A DNA stretch of 64,000 nt from Methanobacteriota archaeon (GCA_029547605.1 JAKPPB010000033.1:1-64000); one strand, 5' to 3'; counted from the stretch's first letter, positions 18,288-27,863 are shown. Translations and numbers: made by a program. The notes: generated by a model from the sequence alone, not told the origin.

Positions 18288-19097
18288 ATGCAGCTCACCC
18301 TGGCCGTCCCGATATGTGCATTCGGGGGGCTCGGCCTCGCCATCCTGCTCCAGGATACAGGCATTATCGCAGATGCGGCGGACTTCTACTGGGGGAGCGT
18401 GGCGGCGTCCGTGATCCTTGCTTACCTCGCTTACCTGAAGCCAAGGAGGGACATCGTCTCCCTCTTCGCTCCATTCTACGCGCTCCTCATCTTCATCATC
18501 CCCCTCGAGACGAAGGCATCCCTTCTCCTTCAGGCTCTCTATGCCTTGAGCATCACTCTCCTCCTTGTCAGGCTTCATTACCGGTTCAGCACCCCAAAAA
18601 CCATTCCCAAAGAGGAAGATCACATGGAAAAGTACCTGTATGACTATATTCACCGCATGACCCCTTTTCTGCGGGTTATTGATCCCGCGACTGCCCACGA
18701 GATTGCATCTGCAGTCCTCTCCTTCAAATTCGGCCTGTATGCAAAGACCGTGAATGATGCGGGAAAGGCTGCCTCCCGCCTCCCGAAAGACAGGACAGGA
18801 GAAGTGATTGGAAAAGCCCTCAAAATCGTCGGGGATCGTGCAAGGGCCCTCGAAGAAGCCAAAGTCGGGGAGTTCTCGCAAGTGAAGTTTGATAACGAAG
18901 ATCTCCCTTACCTGGCAGTTGTCCTCAGGGATGACCAGGTCCATGATAAGGACACCCTGGCACTCGACAATGCCCTTCTGCTCCTCTATACTGCAGCATA
19001 CCTCCAATCACCTGACGACGGTCAATCCCTCGATGAGCACCAGAATTTCGTCATCCAGATACTGGAGAGCTACCGCGAGCCGCTGAACCTCAAATAA
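18288..19097 (+). CDS. Conserved hypothetical membrane protein with soluble C-terminal domain
   Basis: 269 residues from the ATG at 18288, which is preceded by GAGAGAG. Four hydrophobic segments occupy residues 1-100 (LTLAVPICAFGGLGLAIL and following). The remaining 165 residues are soluble and mixed in charge, containing VIDPATAHEIASAVLSFKFG and DALDN-like acidic stretches. I do not recognise the family. Its position, divergent from the sugar nucleotidyltransferase, gives no functional clue. The longer reading upstream is unlikely because it lacks coding character. Confidence 0.65.
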   Translation: MQLTLAVPICAFGGLGLAILLQDTGIIADAADFYWGSVAASVILAYLAYLKPRRDIVSLFAPFYALLIFIIPLETKASLLLQALYALSITLLLVRLHYRFSTPKTIPKEEDHMEKYLYDYIHRMTPFLRVIDPATAHEIASAVLSFKFGLYAKTVNDAGKAASRLPKDRTGEVIGKALKIVGDRARALEEAKVGEFSQVKFDNEDLPYLAVVLRDDQVHDKDTLALDNALLLLYTAAYLQSPDDGQSLDEHQNFVIQILESYREPLNLK

Positions 19098-19394
19098 CGA
19101 CAATATCGAGATCCTTTTTTTTCAATAATGCCCTGCGTGTTGGCGGACCATGCAGGGTGCGGGAGATCAACCCGTTTTTTCGTCCAGCACACAGGTCTTG
19201 GGTTTTTCTCGTTGACGTCTTCAGCGGATTTCTTCCCGGGAAAACCAGGATCCAGGATGAGGGGGAGTGTCCTTCGCTCCAGGTTCAAGTCCAGCTCATT
19301 CCCCGGCCATCATGTGCCGTGATTCAACGACGATTGGGAAAAGGGAAATATTTAGATGATAAATTACGCCCAAAAAAGAGTGGAGGGTGTGCGC
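19098..19394. other. Intergenic region, no gene seen
   Basis: About 300 nt between two convergent genes. Eight T residues (19116-19123) sit shortly after the stop of the membrane-protein gene and probably terminate it. The rest has no convincing reading frame, tRNA or promoter; a GGTTCAAGTCC at 19281-19291 resembles a T-loop but has no pairing stem. Confidence 0.5.
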
Positions 19395-19715
19395 CTACAG
19401 GGAGTCCATGCTGATGCCTTCGAACTCCTGCCTGATCTCCCCGATCTCCTTTACCCCAAATGCAGTCCTCACTGCGGCAATCTCGAGCTGGGCTGCAACA
19501 TCACACATGTAGTCCAGGATATCCACTGAGAGTTCCTTGTGCTGCTTGCTCTTTCGCAACTGCTCGATAAGGAAGGAGAACTTCTCCGGGGGCTCCATCC
19601 GGATCTTTGCCATGCTCACGACGCACATGTAAATACGGGTGAGGTTCCGGTCGGTACCCGTGATGGTATCAAAGAAATTCCGCAATATCTGGGCCTGGTA
19701 GACTTCGCCACCCAT
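19395..19715 (-). CDS. Conserved hypothetical protein, 106 residues
   Basis: A small, mainly helical soluble protein beginning MGGEVYQAQILRNFFD, with internal AKIRMEPPEKFSFLIEQLRK. I do not recognise it. GGAG lies 9 nt before the ATG at 19715, which decides this start over an ATG nine residues upstream. It is downstream of ychF's 3' end by about 80 nt and reads in the same direction. Confidence 0.6.
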   Translation of the reverse strand: MGGEVYQAQILRNFFDTITGTDRNLTRIYMCVVSMAKIRMEPPEKFSFLIEQLRKSKQHKELSVDILDYMCDVAAQLEIAAVRTAFGVKEIGEIRQEFEGISMDSL

Positions 19716-19799
19716 GCTAATACTCCGGTTGGCAATTGCCAATATATAAACCTATTGCACGAATACGCGTTATCTCCCTTCATTTCAGTAAAAAAAGGG

Positions 19800-20969
19800 T
19801 CATTTCGCGGCACTTACTATCCGGATGATGTCGCCGTTTTTGAGTTCATGGGTGTCCTTGACCCGCATCTTGGTCCGTGCATCGACAGCGTAAAGGAAGC
19901 CCTTCCCGATATCGGTATGCACCTGGAATGCAAGGTCTCGGGGAGTTGAGCCTCTCTTCATGAGGAATGCATCGGGGAGCACCCGCCCCTGGGAATCCGA
20001 GAACTTGTGCTCGTCTTCGACGGGATAGACAACGATCATATCGAGAAGCGTGTATACTGCCCTGTCGACTGCCTGTTGCACCCCGGTCCCCCCGTTGGCA
20101 TTCATGACCGACGCAATTTTCTGCAATCCAGACCTCTGGGCAGGGGAGAGGGCCTCTTCCTTGATGATGGAGAATGCAGGATCGCCAGGGTGGTAGGAGA
20201 TAAGACCTGCAGAGACTGCATTCCGTAGTGCAAGTTCTCCCGCTGCAGTTGCAAAGGTGAGCCCCGTCGAGCGGAGGTTCTCGACGAGAGCAGGTGGCGC
20301 CATGTCGACGCGGTTGCCGACCGGAAGCATGGGCTTGCTGATAGCCACGATCTCTGCGCAGAACCTGACCATGCCGTCTTGATCCACCCGGGAAAGGTCG
20401 ATGGAAGCCTTCCGCTCTGCGTCCTGGACATCCTCAGGGGTTATTCCAAGGCCAGTGAAGACCTCGGAGATGCCCCGGTGAAGTGAGTAGGTACGGGACT
20501 GGGCCTGGCGTTGGAGTTTGGCCCAGTGCTTATCAAGGATTCCATACACCCACATCGTCATCTCAAAGGTGAGGAAAGCGATATCCTCGCGCGGGTCGTG
20601 GCTGCCGGCTTCCACGGGGTTGCCCTCGCTGTCAGTCGAGCCGCTCGCGTCGACAATATGGATGATGGCATCTGCCTGACGCAGGTGGTCAAGGAACTGG
20701 TTCCCGAGCCCCTTGCCCTTGTGTGCATCGGGGACGAGCCCTGCCACATCGATGAGGTTCACCGGCACGTACCGGATTCCGTCAGCGCAGTTTCCGCACC
20801 TGAGCCCAAGGCCCCTGCATGGGCATTCGGTGCGGACATAGGCCACCCCGAAGTTTGCATCGATTGTCGTGAAAGGATAATTGGCAATCTCGGCGTGCGC
20901 CATCGTCGCCGCCCGGAAAAAGGTTGACTTGCCGCAGTTCGGTTTCCCGGCGAGTGCGAGCGTGATCAT
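19800..20969 (-). CDS. ychF: YchF/OLA1-type Obg-family ATPase/GTPase with TGS domain
   Basis: A 389-residue P-loop translation-associated NTPase. The G1 motif is GKPNCGKST at residues 8-16, the G3 is LIDVAG, and a VGNRVDM replaces the usual NKxD, as in the ATP-preferring YchF branch. The C-terminal 80 residues form a TGS domain ([15 protein letters not shown] through GDIIRIV). A cysteine cluster [13 protein letters not shown] near residue 50 is characteristic of the archaeal group and may bind metal. It likely acts at the ribosome. Confidence 0.9.
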   Translation of the reverse strand: MITLALAGKPNCGKSTFFRAATMAHAEIANYPFTTIDANFGVAYVRTECPCRGLGLRCGNCADGIRYVPVNLIDVAGLVPDAHKGKGLGNQFLDHLRQADAIIHIVDASGSTDSEGNPVEAGSHDPREDIAFLTFEMTMWVYGILDKHWAKLQRQAQSRTYSLHRGISEVFTGLGITPEDVQDAERKASIDLSRVDQDGMVRFCAEIVAISKPMLPVGNRVDMAPPALVENLRSTGLTFATAAGELALRNAVSAGLISYHPGDPAFSIIKEEALSPAQRSGLQKIASVMNANGGTGVQQAVDRAVYTLLDMIVVYPVEDEHKFSDSQGRVLPDAFLMKRGSTPRDLAFQVHTDIGKGFLYAVDARTKMRVKDTHELKNGDIIRIVSAAK

Positions 20970-21012
20970 AGCAATTCCCTTTACCTGGTACCACCTTAAC
21001 CTTAGGGTGCCT

Positions 21013-21603
21013 ATGTCGTTTGTCGAGAGAAGCTGCTATTATTTCGATGCACCTGGTCCTGCCAATACCGTTGACTGCGCCAGGTTTGCACTCGAGAGGG
21101 CGCGTGAACTGTCAATAGAGAGGGTGGTGGTGGCCAGCACGTCGGGTGATACCGCACTTGCCTTTTACCGCATGCTTCGGGGTTCCGGCATCAAGCTTGT
21201 GGTCGTCACCCACGTCGTGGGGTTCTCCCGGCCGGGTGAATGGGAGTTCTCGGCCGAGGCAGCTAAAACCCTGAAGCAGGAGAAGATCCCGGTCGTGACG
21301 GGGACGCATGTCCTCTCGGGGATGGAGCGTGCCTTCTCCCGTTCTTCCAAGGTAGGAGGAGGATCCCGTACCGAGGCTGTTGCAGAGGCCCTTCGCCGGG
21401 TTGTGGCGGTCGGCCTGAAAGTGGCGGTCGAGTGCACCCTGATCGCCGCCGACCAGGGCGCCATCCCGGTCGACCAGGAGGTCATCGCGGTCGGCGGGAC
21501 CGCAAGTGGGGCGGATACGGTGTGCGTGATACGCCCGGCACATACTTCCTCCTTCTTCGACCTGCAGGTGCGTGAGATCGTGGCAATGCCCAGGAACCGG
21601 TGA
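21013..21603 (+). CDS. Pyruvate kinase C-terminal domain-like protein
   Basis: A 196-residue stand-alone domain resembling the alpha/beta C-terminal domain of pyruvate kinase: ALERARELSIERVVVASTSGDTALAFYR, VVTHVVGFSRPGEWEFS and VAVGGTASGADTVCVIRPAH. No catalytic barrel is attached, so it is not a kinase by itself; it may bind a nucleotide or effector. Such proteins are widespread in archaea with no known role. The start MSFVERS follows a run that is antisense to ychF. Confidence 0.7.
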   Translation: MSFVERSCYYFDAPGPANTVDCARFALERARELSIERVVVASTSGDTALAFYRMLRGSGIKLVVVTHVVGFSRPGEWEFSAEAAKTLKQEKIPVVTGTHVLSGMERAFSRSSKVGGGSRTEAVAEALRRVVAVGLKVAVECTLIAADQGAIPVDQEVIAVGGTASGADTVCVIRPAHTSSFFDLQVREIVAMPRNR

Positions 21604-21607
21604 AGGG

Positions 21608-22447
21608 ATGGTCCTGGACTCGCTGAAGCGTGCGGTTGCCCTCCTGCTGCAGAACCCCCTCCTCTGGCTCCCCGGGCTCGCCGCAGGGGCGCTCGGCGCG
21701 GCAGACATCCTGCTCCAGTATTATCTGGGCACATTCCTCGCAACGAGGCTCTGGTTCATCGAGGCACTCCTCGTACCGTTCCTCCTTGCAGGAGCGTACG
21801 TCCAGATACGATCAGGCGAGAGGGGCGCAGTTGCCTTCTTCGCGGGGGGGACGGCCTATTATTTCAGGATACTCCTCCCCTCGCTCGTGATCGTCTTTGC
21901 AGTCCTTGCAACTATCTTCCTCGTGGCACTACCCCTTGCGCTCATAAGTGCCGTCGGGGCGGTCCTCCCATTTATCGTCATGGGGTGCACAATCCCAATC
22001 CTATTCTTCACGTTCTTCTTTGACACGGCGGCAGTATTCGAGGACCGGAGGGTGTTTGACAGTATCCGCCGGAGCGTGGAAGTGGTCATGAACCGGCCTG
22101 GAAAGGTGATATACTTCTACCTGGTATCGATAGTGATTGTGCTTGTCGTGGCGATTCCCCTTGCGGTCATATGGACCGCTCTTCTCTACGACCAGCTCCT
22201 TCCGCTTGCCAGCATGGACCCTGCCCATATCCAGGCGTTCTCGATCTCCATGTTCAACGAGATGCTCGGGCCGGGGGGAGTCCTCGTCACCGCGGCATTC
22301 TACCTTGCAGGAGTAACAATTGCGGGAAATATTATCTATGCATTCAAGGCGGTCTTCTACCGCGATACCTGCGGGGAGACACCCGCTGGCGCACCCGTGG
22401 TGCTGCAGGGAGAGTACGACGAAAAGGGGCGATGGTACAAGTATTGA
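21608..22447 (+). CDS. Polytopic membrane protein (DUF4013/DUF7847-like)
   Basis: 279 residues with about six hydrophobic helices (FLLAGAYVQIRSGERGAVAFF, LLPSLVIVFAVLATIFLV, YFYLVSIVIVLVVAIPLAV). It resembles the archaeal membrane family that carries a conserved FEDRRVFDSIRRSVE-type amphipathic segment between helices, also found in glycerophosphoryl diester phosphodiesterase membrane domains. Function unknown. The ATG at 21608 follows GAAGGG; it starts 4 nt after the preceding stop, so the two genes are coupled. Confidence 0.7.
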   Translation: MVLDSLKRAVALLLQNPLLWLPGLAAGALGAADILLQYYLGTFLATRLWFIEALLVPFLLAGAYVQIRSGERGAVAFFAGGTAYYFRILLPSLVIVFAVLATIFLVALPLALISAVGAVLPFIVMGCTIPILFFTFFFDTAAVFEDRRVFDSIRRSVEVVMNRPGKVIYFYLVSIVIVLVVAIPLAVIWTALLYDQLLPLASMDPAHIQAFSISMFNEMLGPGGVLVTAAFYLAGVTIAGNIIYAFKAVFYRDTCGETPAGAPVVLQGEYDEKGRWYKY

Positions 22448-22779
22448 ACAATTTTTCGCTTTTTTCCTGTATGGTCCGGGCAGGCCTGACAAAGCATGCA
22501 CATTTTGCGAGGGTATTCCGCCCCCCTTCCTCCTGTATGTAATGCACGCCCCCGTCCCCAAGGGGATACCCCGGCAGCGGTTCGATGAGAAAATAGGTAT
22601 GCAGAGAATTCCCTTAATTCAGTCCTCCATACAAGACAGCGAGGGAGGCTTTTTTTCAGGGGATCGACTTTGAGAGGAACCAGTCCAGCCAGTCTCCCGC
22701 GCCAGGCATGAGTAGACGAATAATCCGGTCGCCTTGATGCGTCATCTCTTTACTCTCCTGAATACCACCATATCCAGGA
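22448..22779. other. Intergenic region, no gene recognised
   Basis: About 330 nt between the membrane-protein gene and the DUF371 gene. Two T-runs stand out: one just after the upstream stop (22448-22466) and one at 22650-22656, both possible terminators. The AT-poor middle has no convincing coding frame or structured RNA that I can recognise. Confidence 0.45.
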
Positions 22780-23214
22780 ATGACAAGGGAGGTATCCGTG
22801 ACGGTCCGTTGCAGGGGACATCCGCTGGTGAGAGCAGCACACCCCTCCACATTCGAGATCACGCGGGAGCCTGGCCTGACACTCAAGGGGGACTGCATTC
22901 TCGGGGTGGCCGCAGATCACGGTGCATGCGATCTGCCGGAGGAGTTCGGGGAACTCCTCTGCAGGGACGACGCATCTCTTCTCACTGTCCTCTCCTGTGA
23001 AGGGATGAGCGTGGAGATCCGGGGGAGGGGGTCCTCTTCAATGACACTGGACCACCCGTCCGACCTGGTATGGAGAAAAAGCCGCTATGTCTGCGGGCGG
23101 ACTGTCGCAATCGAAGCGGACACCGTTGCCCGGACCATCCCCCGGGAGTTCATTGGAGCGCTGAGAAGAGGAAGTGATATGTTCGCGGTCCTCACTGTGA
23201 CCGTCCCCGAGTAA
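22780..23214 (+). CDS. DUF371 family protein
   Basis: 144 residues matching the small archaeal DUF371 family: TVRCRGHPLVRAAHPSTFEIT, LKGDCILGVAADHG and FIGALRRGSDMFAVLTV. The fold is predicted beta-rich. Its function is unknown in any organism I can name. An ATG at 22780 opens the frame with no obvious Shine-Dalgarno. It ends 7 nt before the convergent xseB. Confidence 0.8.
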   Translation: MTREVSVTVRCRGHPLVRAAHPSTFEITREPGLTLKGDCILGVAADHGACDLPEEFGELLCRDDASLLTVLSCEGMSVEIRGRGSSSMTLDHPSDLVWRKSRYVCGRTVAIEADTVARTIPREFIGALRRGSDMFAVLTVTVPE

Positions 23215-23221
23215 TCGGGAT

Positions 23222-23404
23222 TTAGTCCCTGCCGAGCATCGTGATCTTCATCTCTGCGGAAGCAAGGAGTTCCTCTGCCTGCCGCACAAGTACAGCACCC
23301 CTCTCGTAGAGGGCGATAGCCTCGTCAAGTCCTGTCTGGTTGTCCTCGATCTTTGAGAGGATCTCTTTTAATTCCTTCATGATATCTTCAAATTTCTGTG
23401 TCAA
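23222..23404 (-). CDS. xseB: Exonuclease VII small subunit
   Basis: 60 residues in the usual three-helix XseB pattern: KFEDIMKELKEILSKIE, a LDEAIALYERGAVLVRQAEELL helix and a short third helix. Together with XseA it degrades single-stranded DNA to oligonucleotides. The start is a TTG at 23404: AGGAGGTG lies 4 nt upstream and the first eight residues are needed to complete the helix conserved in the family. It overlaps the end of xseA by 17 nt. Confidence 0.85.
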   Translation of the reverse strand: MTQKFEDIMKELKEILSKIEDNQTGLDEAIALYERGAVLVRQAEELLASAEMKITMLGRD

Positions 23405-24593
23405 GATGCACCTCCTCGACCCGTGTCCCGAGCCGCCCGTCCACCATGCGGATGGTGAGGCTGTCCCCTTTCTCGATCTCGCCTGCGGACCTGATCACCC
23501 GCCGATCCTTCTGCAGGATACAGTACCCCTTTCCGAGGAGATGAGCAGGGTTCCGCGCGGCGAGCACCGCAGCAGCCGCCGAGAGCCGCTCCCGCTCCCG
23601 CCCAACCCGCGAGAGGATGCCCCTCTCTATCCTCCCGGAGATGACTGAGAGATCCTCCCGCCGGGAAGTCACCCGCTGCGATACTCTGCGGGGCGCAAGC
23701 CTCTCCCTCACATCCGAGAGATCTGAACCAGCCCGGTCAAGCCGATCCAGAAGCCGGTTCCCAATCGCTTTCCTGTAGCCTGCCAGGGACTCCATGACAG
23801 ATATCCTGTCGGGAACAACCAGCTCGGCTGCCGCTGATGGGGTTGGCGCCCGGATATCCGCCGCGAAGTCTGCGAGGGTGACATCAATTTCGTGCCCGAT
23901 TGCACTCACCACAGGGACAAGGGAGGAGGAGATCGCCCTGACGACATCAGGGTGGTTGAAGGGGAAGAGGTCCTCAAAACTTCCTCCCCCTCTTGCAAGG
24001 ATGATCACATCGACCTGCTGCTCCACGCGCCGGAGTGCGCGGGTGATCTCCTCGTGTGCCCCCTCACCCTGCACCGCAGTGGGGGAGATGACCAGCTCAA
24101 GGGGGTAGCGCCGTGAAATCACGTTACGGATGTCCTGGAGGACGGCTCCGGTTTCAGATGTTACGACACCTACCCGTTCCGGGTATGGGGGGAGAGACCG
24201 TTTCTTCCCCGGGTCAAAGCACCCTTCGGCTTCAAGCTGCTGCTTCCATCTCTCCACCATCAGGTGCTTCTCACCGAGGCCTGCAGGCCTCACCTCCTTG
24301 ACGTAGAGCTGGTAGCGCCCCTGGGGTGCGTAGTGCCCGATGGACCCAAAGACCAGGACGTCCATACCGTCATGGAGATCGTAGTCTATTCTCCTGGCAT
24401 CGTTGCGCCACATCACACAGGAGAGCACAGCGGAGTGCTCGTTGCGCTTTTCCCCGAGGGAAAAGTACCGATGGCCTGAGCCGTGGACCTTGAGGTTCGT
24501 GATCTCTCCCCGGATCCAGATCTCCTGCAGCCTCGGGTCATCCAGAAGAGCCTCCACGAGAGAGGAGACCTCCGAGACGCTGAGCACTTCCAT
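23388..24593 (-). CDS. xseA: Exonuclease VII large subunit
   Basis: A 401-residue protein. The N-terminal OB-fold domain begins SVSEVSSLVEALL and contains IWIRGEITNLKVHGSGHRYFSL. The catalytic domain has RVGVVTSETGAVLQDIRNV, IILARGGGSFEDLFPFN and SAIGHEIDVTLADFAAD, all family hallmarks. The long C-terminal helical region ends in the LGKGYCILQKDRRVI domain. ExoVII is mainly bacterial, so acquisition by an ancestor of this lineage is likely. The start MEVLSVSE was chosen over an upstream reading lacking homology. Confidence 0.93.
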   Translation of the reverse strand: MEVLSVSEVSSLVEALLDDPRLQEIWIRGEITNLKVHGSGHRYFSLGEKRNEHSAVLSCVMWRNDARRIDYDLHDGMDVLVFGSIGHYAPQGRYQLYVKEVRPAGLGEKHLMVERWKQQLEAEGCFDPGKKRSLPPYPERVGVVTSETGAVLQDIRNVISRRYPLELVISPTAVQGEGAHEEITRALRRVEQQVDVIILARGGGSFEDLFPFNHPDVVRAISSSLVPVVSAIGHEIDVTLADFAADIRAPTPSAAAELVVPDRISVMESLAGYRKAIGNRLLDRLDRAGSDLSDVRERLAPRRVSQRVTSRREDLSVISGRIERGILSRVGRERERLSAAAAVLAARNPAHLLGKGYCILQKDRRVIRSAGEIEKGDSLTIRMVDGRLGTRVEEVHLDTEI

Positions 24594-24679
24594 GGCATGC
24601 CCGCCCCGTTCGTGGGAGAGTCCCTGTTGGTACCAGGTCATCAACAATTATTATGGCCCTCGGTTTATGAATTACGATC

Positions 24680-25501
24680 ATGGTGCACCTCGCCGTATCC
24701 AGCATGTTTTTCCACGAATATCCCCTGGAGGAGATATTTTCCTTCGTCGTGGAGGCTGGCTGCGACTCGGTTGAATTCTGGGTGGAGACTCCCTCGTACT
24801 GGATGGCAGGACAACCGGAGAATGAACTCGTGCAGACCATGCAAAAGTTCCCGGAACTGGCCTCCCCCACCCTGCATGCGCCGATTCTCGACCTGAACCC
24901 GACGTCGATCAACCCGGCGGTCGCGGAGGTATCGGTGCAGTGCACAATCGACGCAATCAGGCTTGCTGCACGGACCGGTATAGAGGTGGTAACGGTTCAT
25001 CCGGGCAGGAGAACTGCAAAGAGGCCTCCCGGTGCCCCTGATTATATGCGATTCGCACGGTATATCCGGGCCCTCGAAGAGGCAGCATCGGAATCTGGCG
25101 TCAGGGTAGCAATGGAGAACATGGAGAGGAAGGTCAACTCGCTCCTCTGCACCCCGGATGATATGCGCGAGCTCCTTGACAGGGAGCACTGGCTTTGGTT
25201 CACCCTGGATATCTCGCATGCCCTTCGAGCCGGCCCCGATGAAGTCCGCCGCTTCATCGACCTGTGCGGAGAACGGCTGGCAAACGTCCATGTGGGGGGA
25301 TCTGCAAATGGGAGAATGCACCTCCCTATCGATGGAGACGACGGAATGGCCGGGATACTCCGTTACCTCCTGCAATCCGGTTACGATGGAAACCTGACTC
25401 TTGAGCTCGAGGACCGCAACTTCACCCACGACCTTACTGCAGAGGAGAAGATCCTCGTACTCTCCAGGGAATTGGCATTCATGCGAGATTGCTTCGTATA
25501 A
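24680..25501 (+). CDS. Sugar phosphate isomerase/epimerase (AP endonuclease 2-type TIM barrel)
   Basis: A 273-residue TIM barrel resembling xylose isomerase-like proteins and endonuclease IV. Signature pieces are LHAPILDLNP, VTVHPGR, VRVAMENME, LWFTLDISHAL and LANVHVGGS. These His and Glu/Asp residues fit a metal-binding site. Substrate unknown; such proteins can be hydrolases or epimerases. It is divergent from xseA and shares an approximately 85-nt intergenic region. Confidence 0.8.
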   Translation: MVHLAVSSMFFHEYPLEEIFSFVVEAGCDSVEFWVETPSYWMAGQPENELVQTMQKFPELASPTLHAPILDLNPTSINPAVAEVSVQCTIDAIRLAARTGIEVVTVHPGRRTAKRPPGAPDYMRFARYIRALEEAASESGVRVAMENMERKVNSLLCTPDDMRELLDREHWLWFTLDISHALRAGPDEVRRFIDLCGERLANVHVGGSANGRMHLPIDGDDGMAGILRYLLQSGYDGNLTLELEDRNFTHDLTAEEKILVLSRELAFMRDCFV

Positions 25502-25592
25502 TCGACGGCTTTATAAAATGTCAGCACGATACATGTAGTGTCCCAGGACATATGAACAACGTTGAAATAGCCGTCCAGGCGGCGTGTATTGA

Positions 25593-26873
25593 ATGATCGA
25601 GGACTTTTTACTCCTTTTGCTGTTCATCCTCTGCCTGGTACTCTCCGGATTTTTTTCGGCATCCGAGGTTGCCCTCGTCTCCATCACCAGGGCAAAAGTC
25701 CGCACCCTTGCAAACGAGCAGAAACCAGGGTCACAGGCCCTGACCCTCCTCAAGGAACATCCAAACCGTTTTCTTATCACCATACTGATAGGCAACAACA
25801 TCGTGAACGTTGCTGCAGCGGCGATTGCAACTTCAGTAACCATCAATATCTTCGGCGATATCGGGGTGGGAATCGCGACTGGGGTCGTCGTGATCCTCCT
25901 GCTTTTCTTCGGCGAGATCGGGCCTAAGATGTACGCCACCAGGAACACGGAACGCTTCGCCCTCTCCGTTGCAAGGCCGATCTTTTATCTTGCAGTCGTC
26001 TTCTCCCCCCTCATCTGGGCAATCGAGAAAGTGACGGAAAGGAGGGCGAAAGAGAGCGGGCTTGCCGAGCCTTCGGTGACCGAGGAGGAGATACGTGAGT
26101 GGATCGAGGTAGGGAAGGAAGAGGGGGCAATCGAGCAGGAAGAGCGGGAGATGCTCTATTCCGTGCTTGAATTCGGCGATACCACTGCCCGCGAGATCAT
26201 GACACCCAGGGTGGACGTGGTGCTGATCGACGACGAAAGCACGCTCGAGGCCGCGCTTCATATCTTCAATGAGACCGGGTTCTCGCGTATCCCCGTCTAC
26301 CACGAGCACATGGACAATATCATCGGTGTACTGAACGTCAAGGACGTCTTTTCAAGCCAGATTGCGGGGAAGAAGAACATCCACATCAGGGACCTGATGT
26401 ATGACCCCTTCTTTGTCCCTGAAAGCAAGAAGATCGATGACCTCTTGAAAGAGCTCCAGCTCCGCAAAGTGCAGATCGCGATCGTCCTCGATGAGTACAG
26501 CAGTTTTGTCGGCATCGTCACCGTCGAAGACATTCTCGAGGAGCTCGTGGGGGACATCCTTGATGAGTTTGACCGCGAGGAGCCGGAGATACAGAAGATT
26601 GGGGAGGGGGTATACCTCGTGGATGCAAAGGTGTGGGTGGAGGAGATAAATGACGAGCTTGACATCACCCTCCCTGTATCAGAATCCTACGAGAGCATCG
26701 GGGGGCTCATCATTGATCGCCTCGGCCATATCCCCCATCCGGGCGAGAGTGTCTATATCCAGGAGAGCCACATATCGCTCGTCGTCACCCAGATGCTCTC
26801 GCGACGCATCGTGAAGGTGAAGCTCATCCAGCACCACGTGGGAGAGGATGGAACGGAGGACCAGCGGCGATGA
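25593..26873 (+). CDS. CNNM/CorC (HlyC)-type transporter with DUF21 and CBS domains
   Basis: 426 residues. A DUF21 membrane domain of three or four helices covers about residues 1-145 (SGFFSASEVALVSITRAKVRTL, GEIGPKMYATRNTERFALSVA). A CBS pair follows (REIMTPRVDVVLID and IRDLMYDPFFVPE) at about 200-320, and a CorC_HlyC domain closes the protein from about 335. The family exports divalent cations such as Mg2+ or Co2+. It overlaps purN by 4 nt (ATGA), though the functions appear unrelated. Confidence 0.9.
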   Translation: MIEDFLLLLLFILCLVLSGFFSASEVALVSITRAKVRTLANEQKPGSQALTLLKEHPNRFLITILIGNNIVNVAAAAIATSVTINIFGDIGVGIATGVVVILLLFFGEIGPKMYATRNTERFALSVARPIFYLAVVFSPLIWAIEKVTERRAKESGLAEPSVTEEEIREWIEVGKEEGAIEQEEREMLYSVLEFGDTTAREIMTPRVDVVLIDDESTLEAALHIFNETGFSRIPVYHEHMDNIIGVLNVKDVFSSQIAGKKNIHIRDLMYDPFFVPESKKIDDLLKELQLRKVQIAIVLDEYSSFVGIVTVEDILEELVGDILDEFDREEPEIQKIGEGVYLVDAKVWVEEINDELDITLPVSESYESIGGLIIDRLGHIPHPGESVYIQESHISLVVTQMLSRRIVKVKLIQHHVGEDGTEDQRR

Positions 26874-27490
26874 AGCGCATCGCAGTGCTTGCATCAGGCC
26901 GGGGCTCGAACTTCCAGGCGCTGATCGATGCAATACGGGAAGGGCAGATACCCGCAGTGTGCGTGGGACTCGTCACCGATAACCCCGGTGCATATGCCAT
27001 AACCCGCGCAAGGGACGCGGGGATACCTGTCCAGGTCGTCGATTACACCCGCTTCCCCGATAAGGGAGCCTACGAGTCGGCACTCCTCGCAGCGATGAAA
27101 TCCCTCAATGCCGATCTCTTTGTGCTGGCCGGCTATATGCGCATCCTTGGGCCGGGAATCGTCCGGGAGTTTTCGGGGAGGATGATCAACATACACCCCG
27201 CGCTCCTCCCGAGTTTCGCCGGGCTCCACGCACAGCGGCACGCACTCGAGTACGGGGTGAAGGTCTCGGGATGCACGGTCCACTTCGTGGACGAGGGGAT
27301 GGATACCGGGCCCATCATCGTCCAGGCGTGTGTGCCAGTCCTTGACAGCGACGACGAGGAGCGGCTCGCGGATCGTATCCTTGCCGAGGAGCACCGTTGC
27401 CTGCCTCTGGCAGTAAGGCTGTATTGCGAGGGCCGCCTGGCCGTTGTCGGCCGCCGGGTCCTCCTGGATCAGGCAGGCCCTGTCACCTGA
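26870..27490 (+). CDS. purN: Phosphoribosylglycinamide formyltransferase
   Basis: Transfers a formyl group to GAR in purine synthesis. The 206 residues contain VLASGRGSNFQALIDAI at the N-terminus, the catalytic MINIHPALLPSF (Asn and His) near residue 106 and VDEGMDTGPII with the catalytic Asp. In methanogens the formyl donor is probably tetrahydrofolate-like or formate-derived; the sequence does not say. Other pur genes lie at 52.6-56.5 kb. Confidence 0.95.
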   Translation: MKRIAVLASGRGSNFQALIDAIREGQIPAVCVGLVTDNPGAYAITRARDAGIPVQVVDYTRFPDKGAYESALLAAMKSLNADLFVLAGYMRILGPGIVREFSGRMINIHPALLPSFAGLHAQRHALEYGVKVSGCTVHFVDEGMDTGPIIVQACVPVLDSDDEERLADRILAEEHRCLPLAVRLYCEGRLAVVGRRVLLDQAGPVT

Positions 27491-27548
27491 TTGGCAACAG
27501 CATGGTTCATAGCTCCGCATCAGCTGGGACTCCCTTCCGGTGAGATCC

Positions 27549-27863
27549 ATGTCAAGAAAGATACCACGCGCCGATACGAAGAGGATTGCCCGCGAACGGA
27601 TCACTATCCTCTTTCAGCGGGCACGCGAGTGCTTTCTCCTTGAACCTGCACGAAGCGACAGGTACGTCGACCTTGCACGAAAGATCTCCATGAAACACCG
27701 GGTACGCCTTGACAGGAGGTTGAGGAGGCAGTTCTGCCACCATTGCGGCCGTCTCCTTGTTCCCGGGGTAAACATGAGAGTCAGGATACGGCGTGGGATG
27801 GTGGTAATCACCTGCCTCTCCTGCAACCAGCAGACGAGGTTTTTAGCACGGAGAGGGAGATGA
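27549..27863 (+). CDS. rnp4: RNase P protein subunit Rpp21/Rpr2 (Rnp4)
   Basis: 104 residues. A protein cofactor of archaeal RNase P that helps the RNA process tRNA 5' ends. Two helices rich in Arg precede a zinc ribbon formed by CHHCGRLL and CLSCNQQT. The ATG at 27549 follows GGTGAG; an in-frame GTG at 27540 is possible. The last bases overlap the following gene by ATGA, linking two RNA-binding proteins. Confidence 0.9.
   Translation: MSRKIPRADTKRIARERITILFQRARECFLLEPARSDRYVDLARKISMKHRVRLDRRLRRQFCHHCGRLLVPGVNMRVRIRRGMVVITCLSCNQQTRFLARRGR

Noticed and set aside
19262-19310. GGTTCAAGTCC resembling a tRNA T-loop
   Set aside because: The flanking bases do not form the 5-bp T-stem, and no acceptor or anticodon arm can be drawn.
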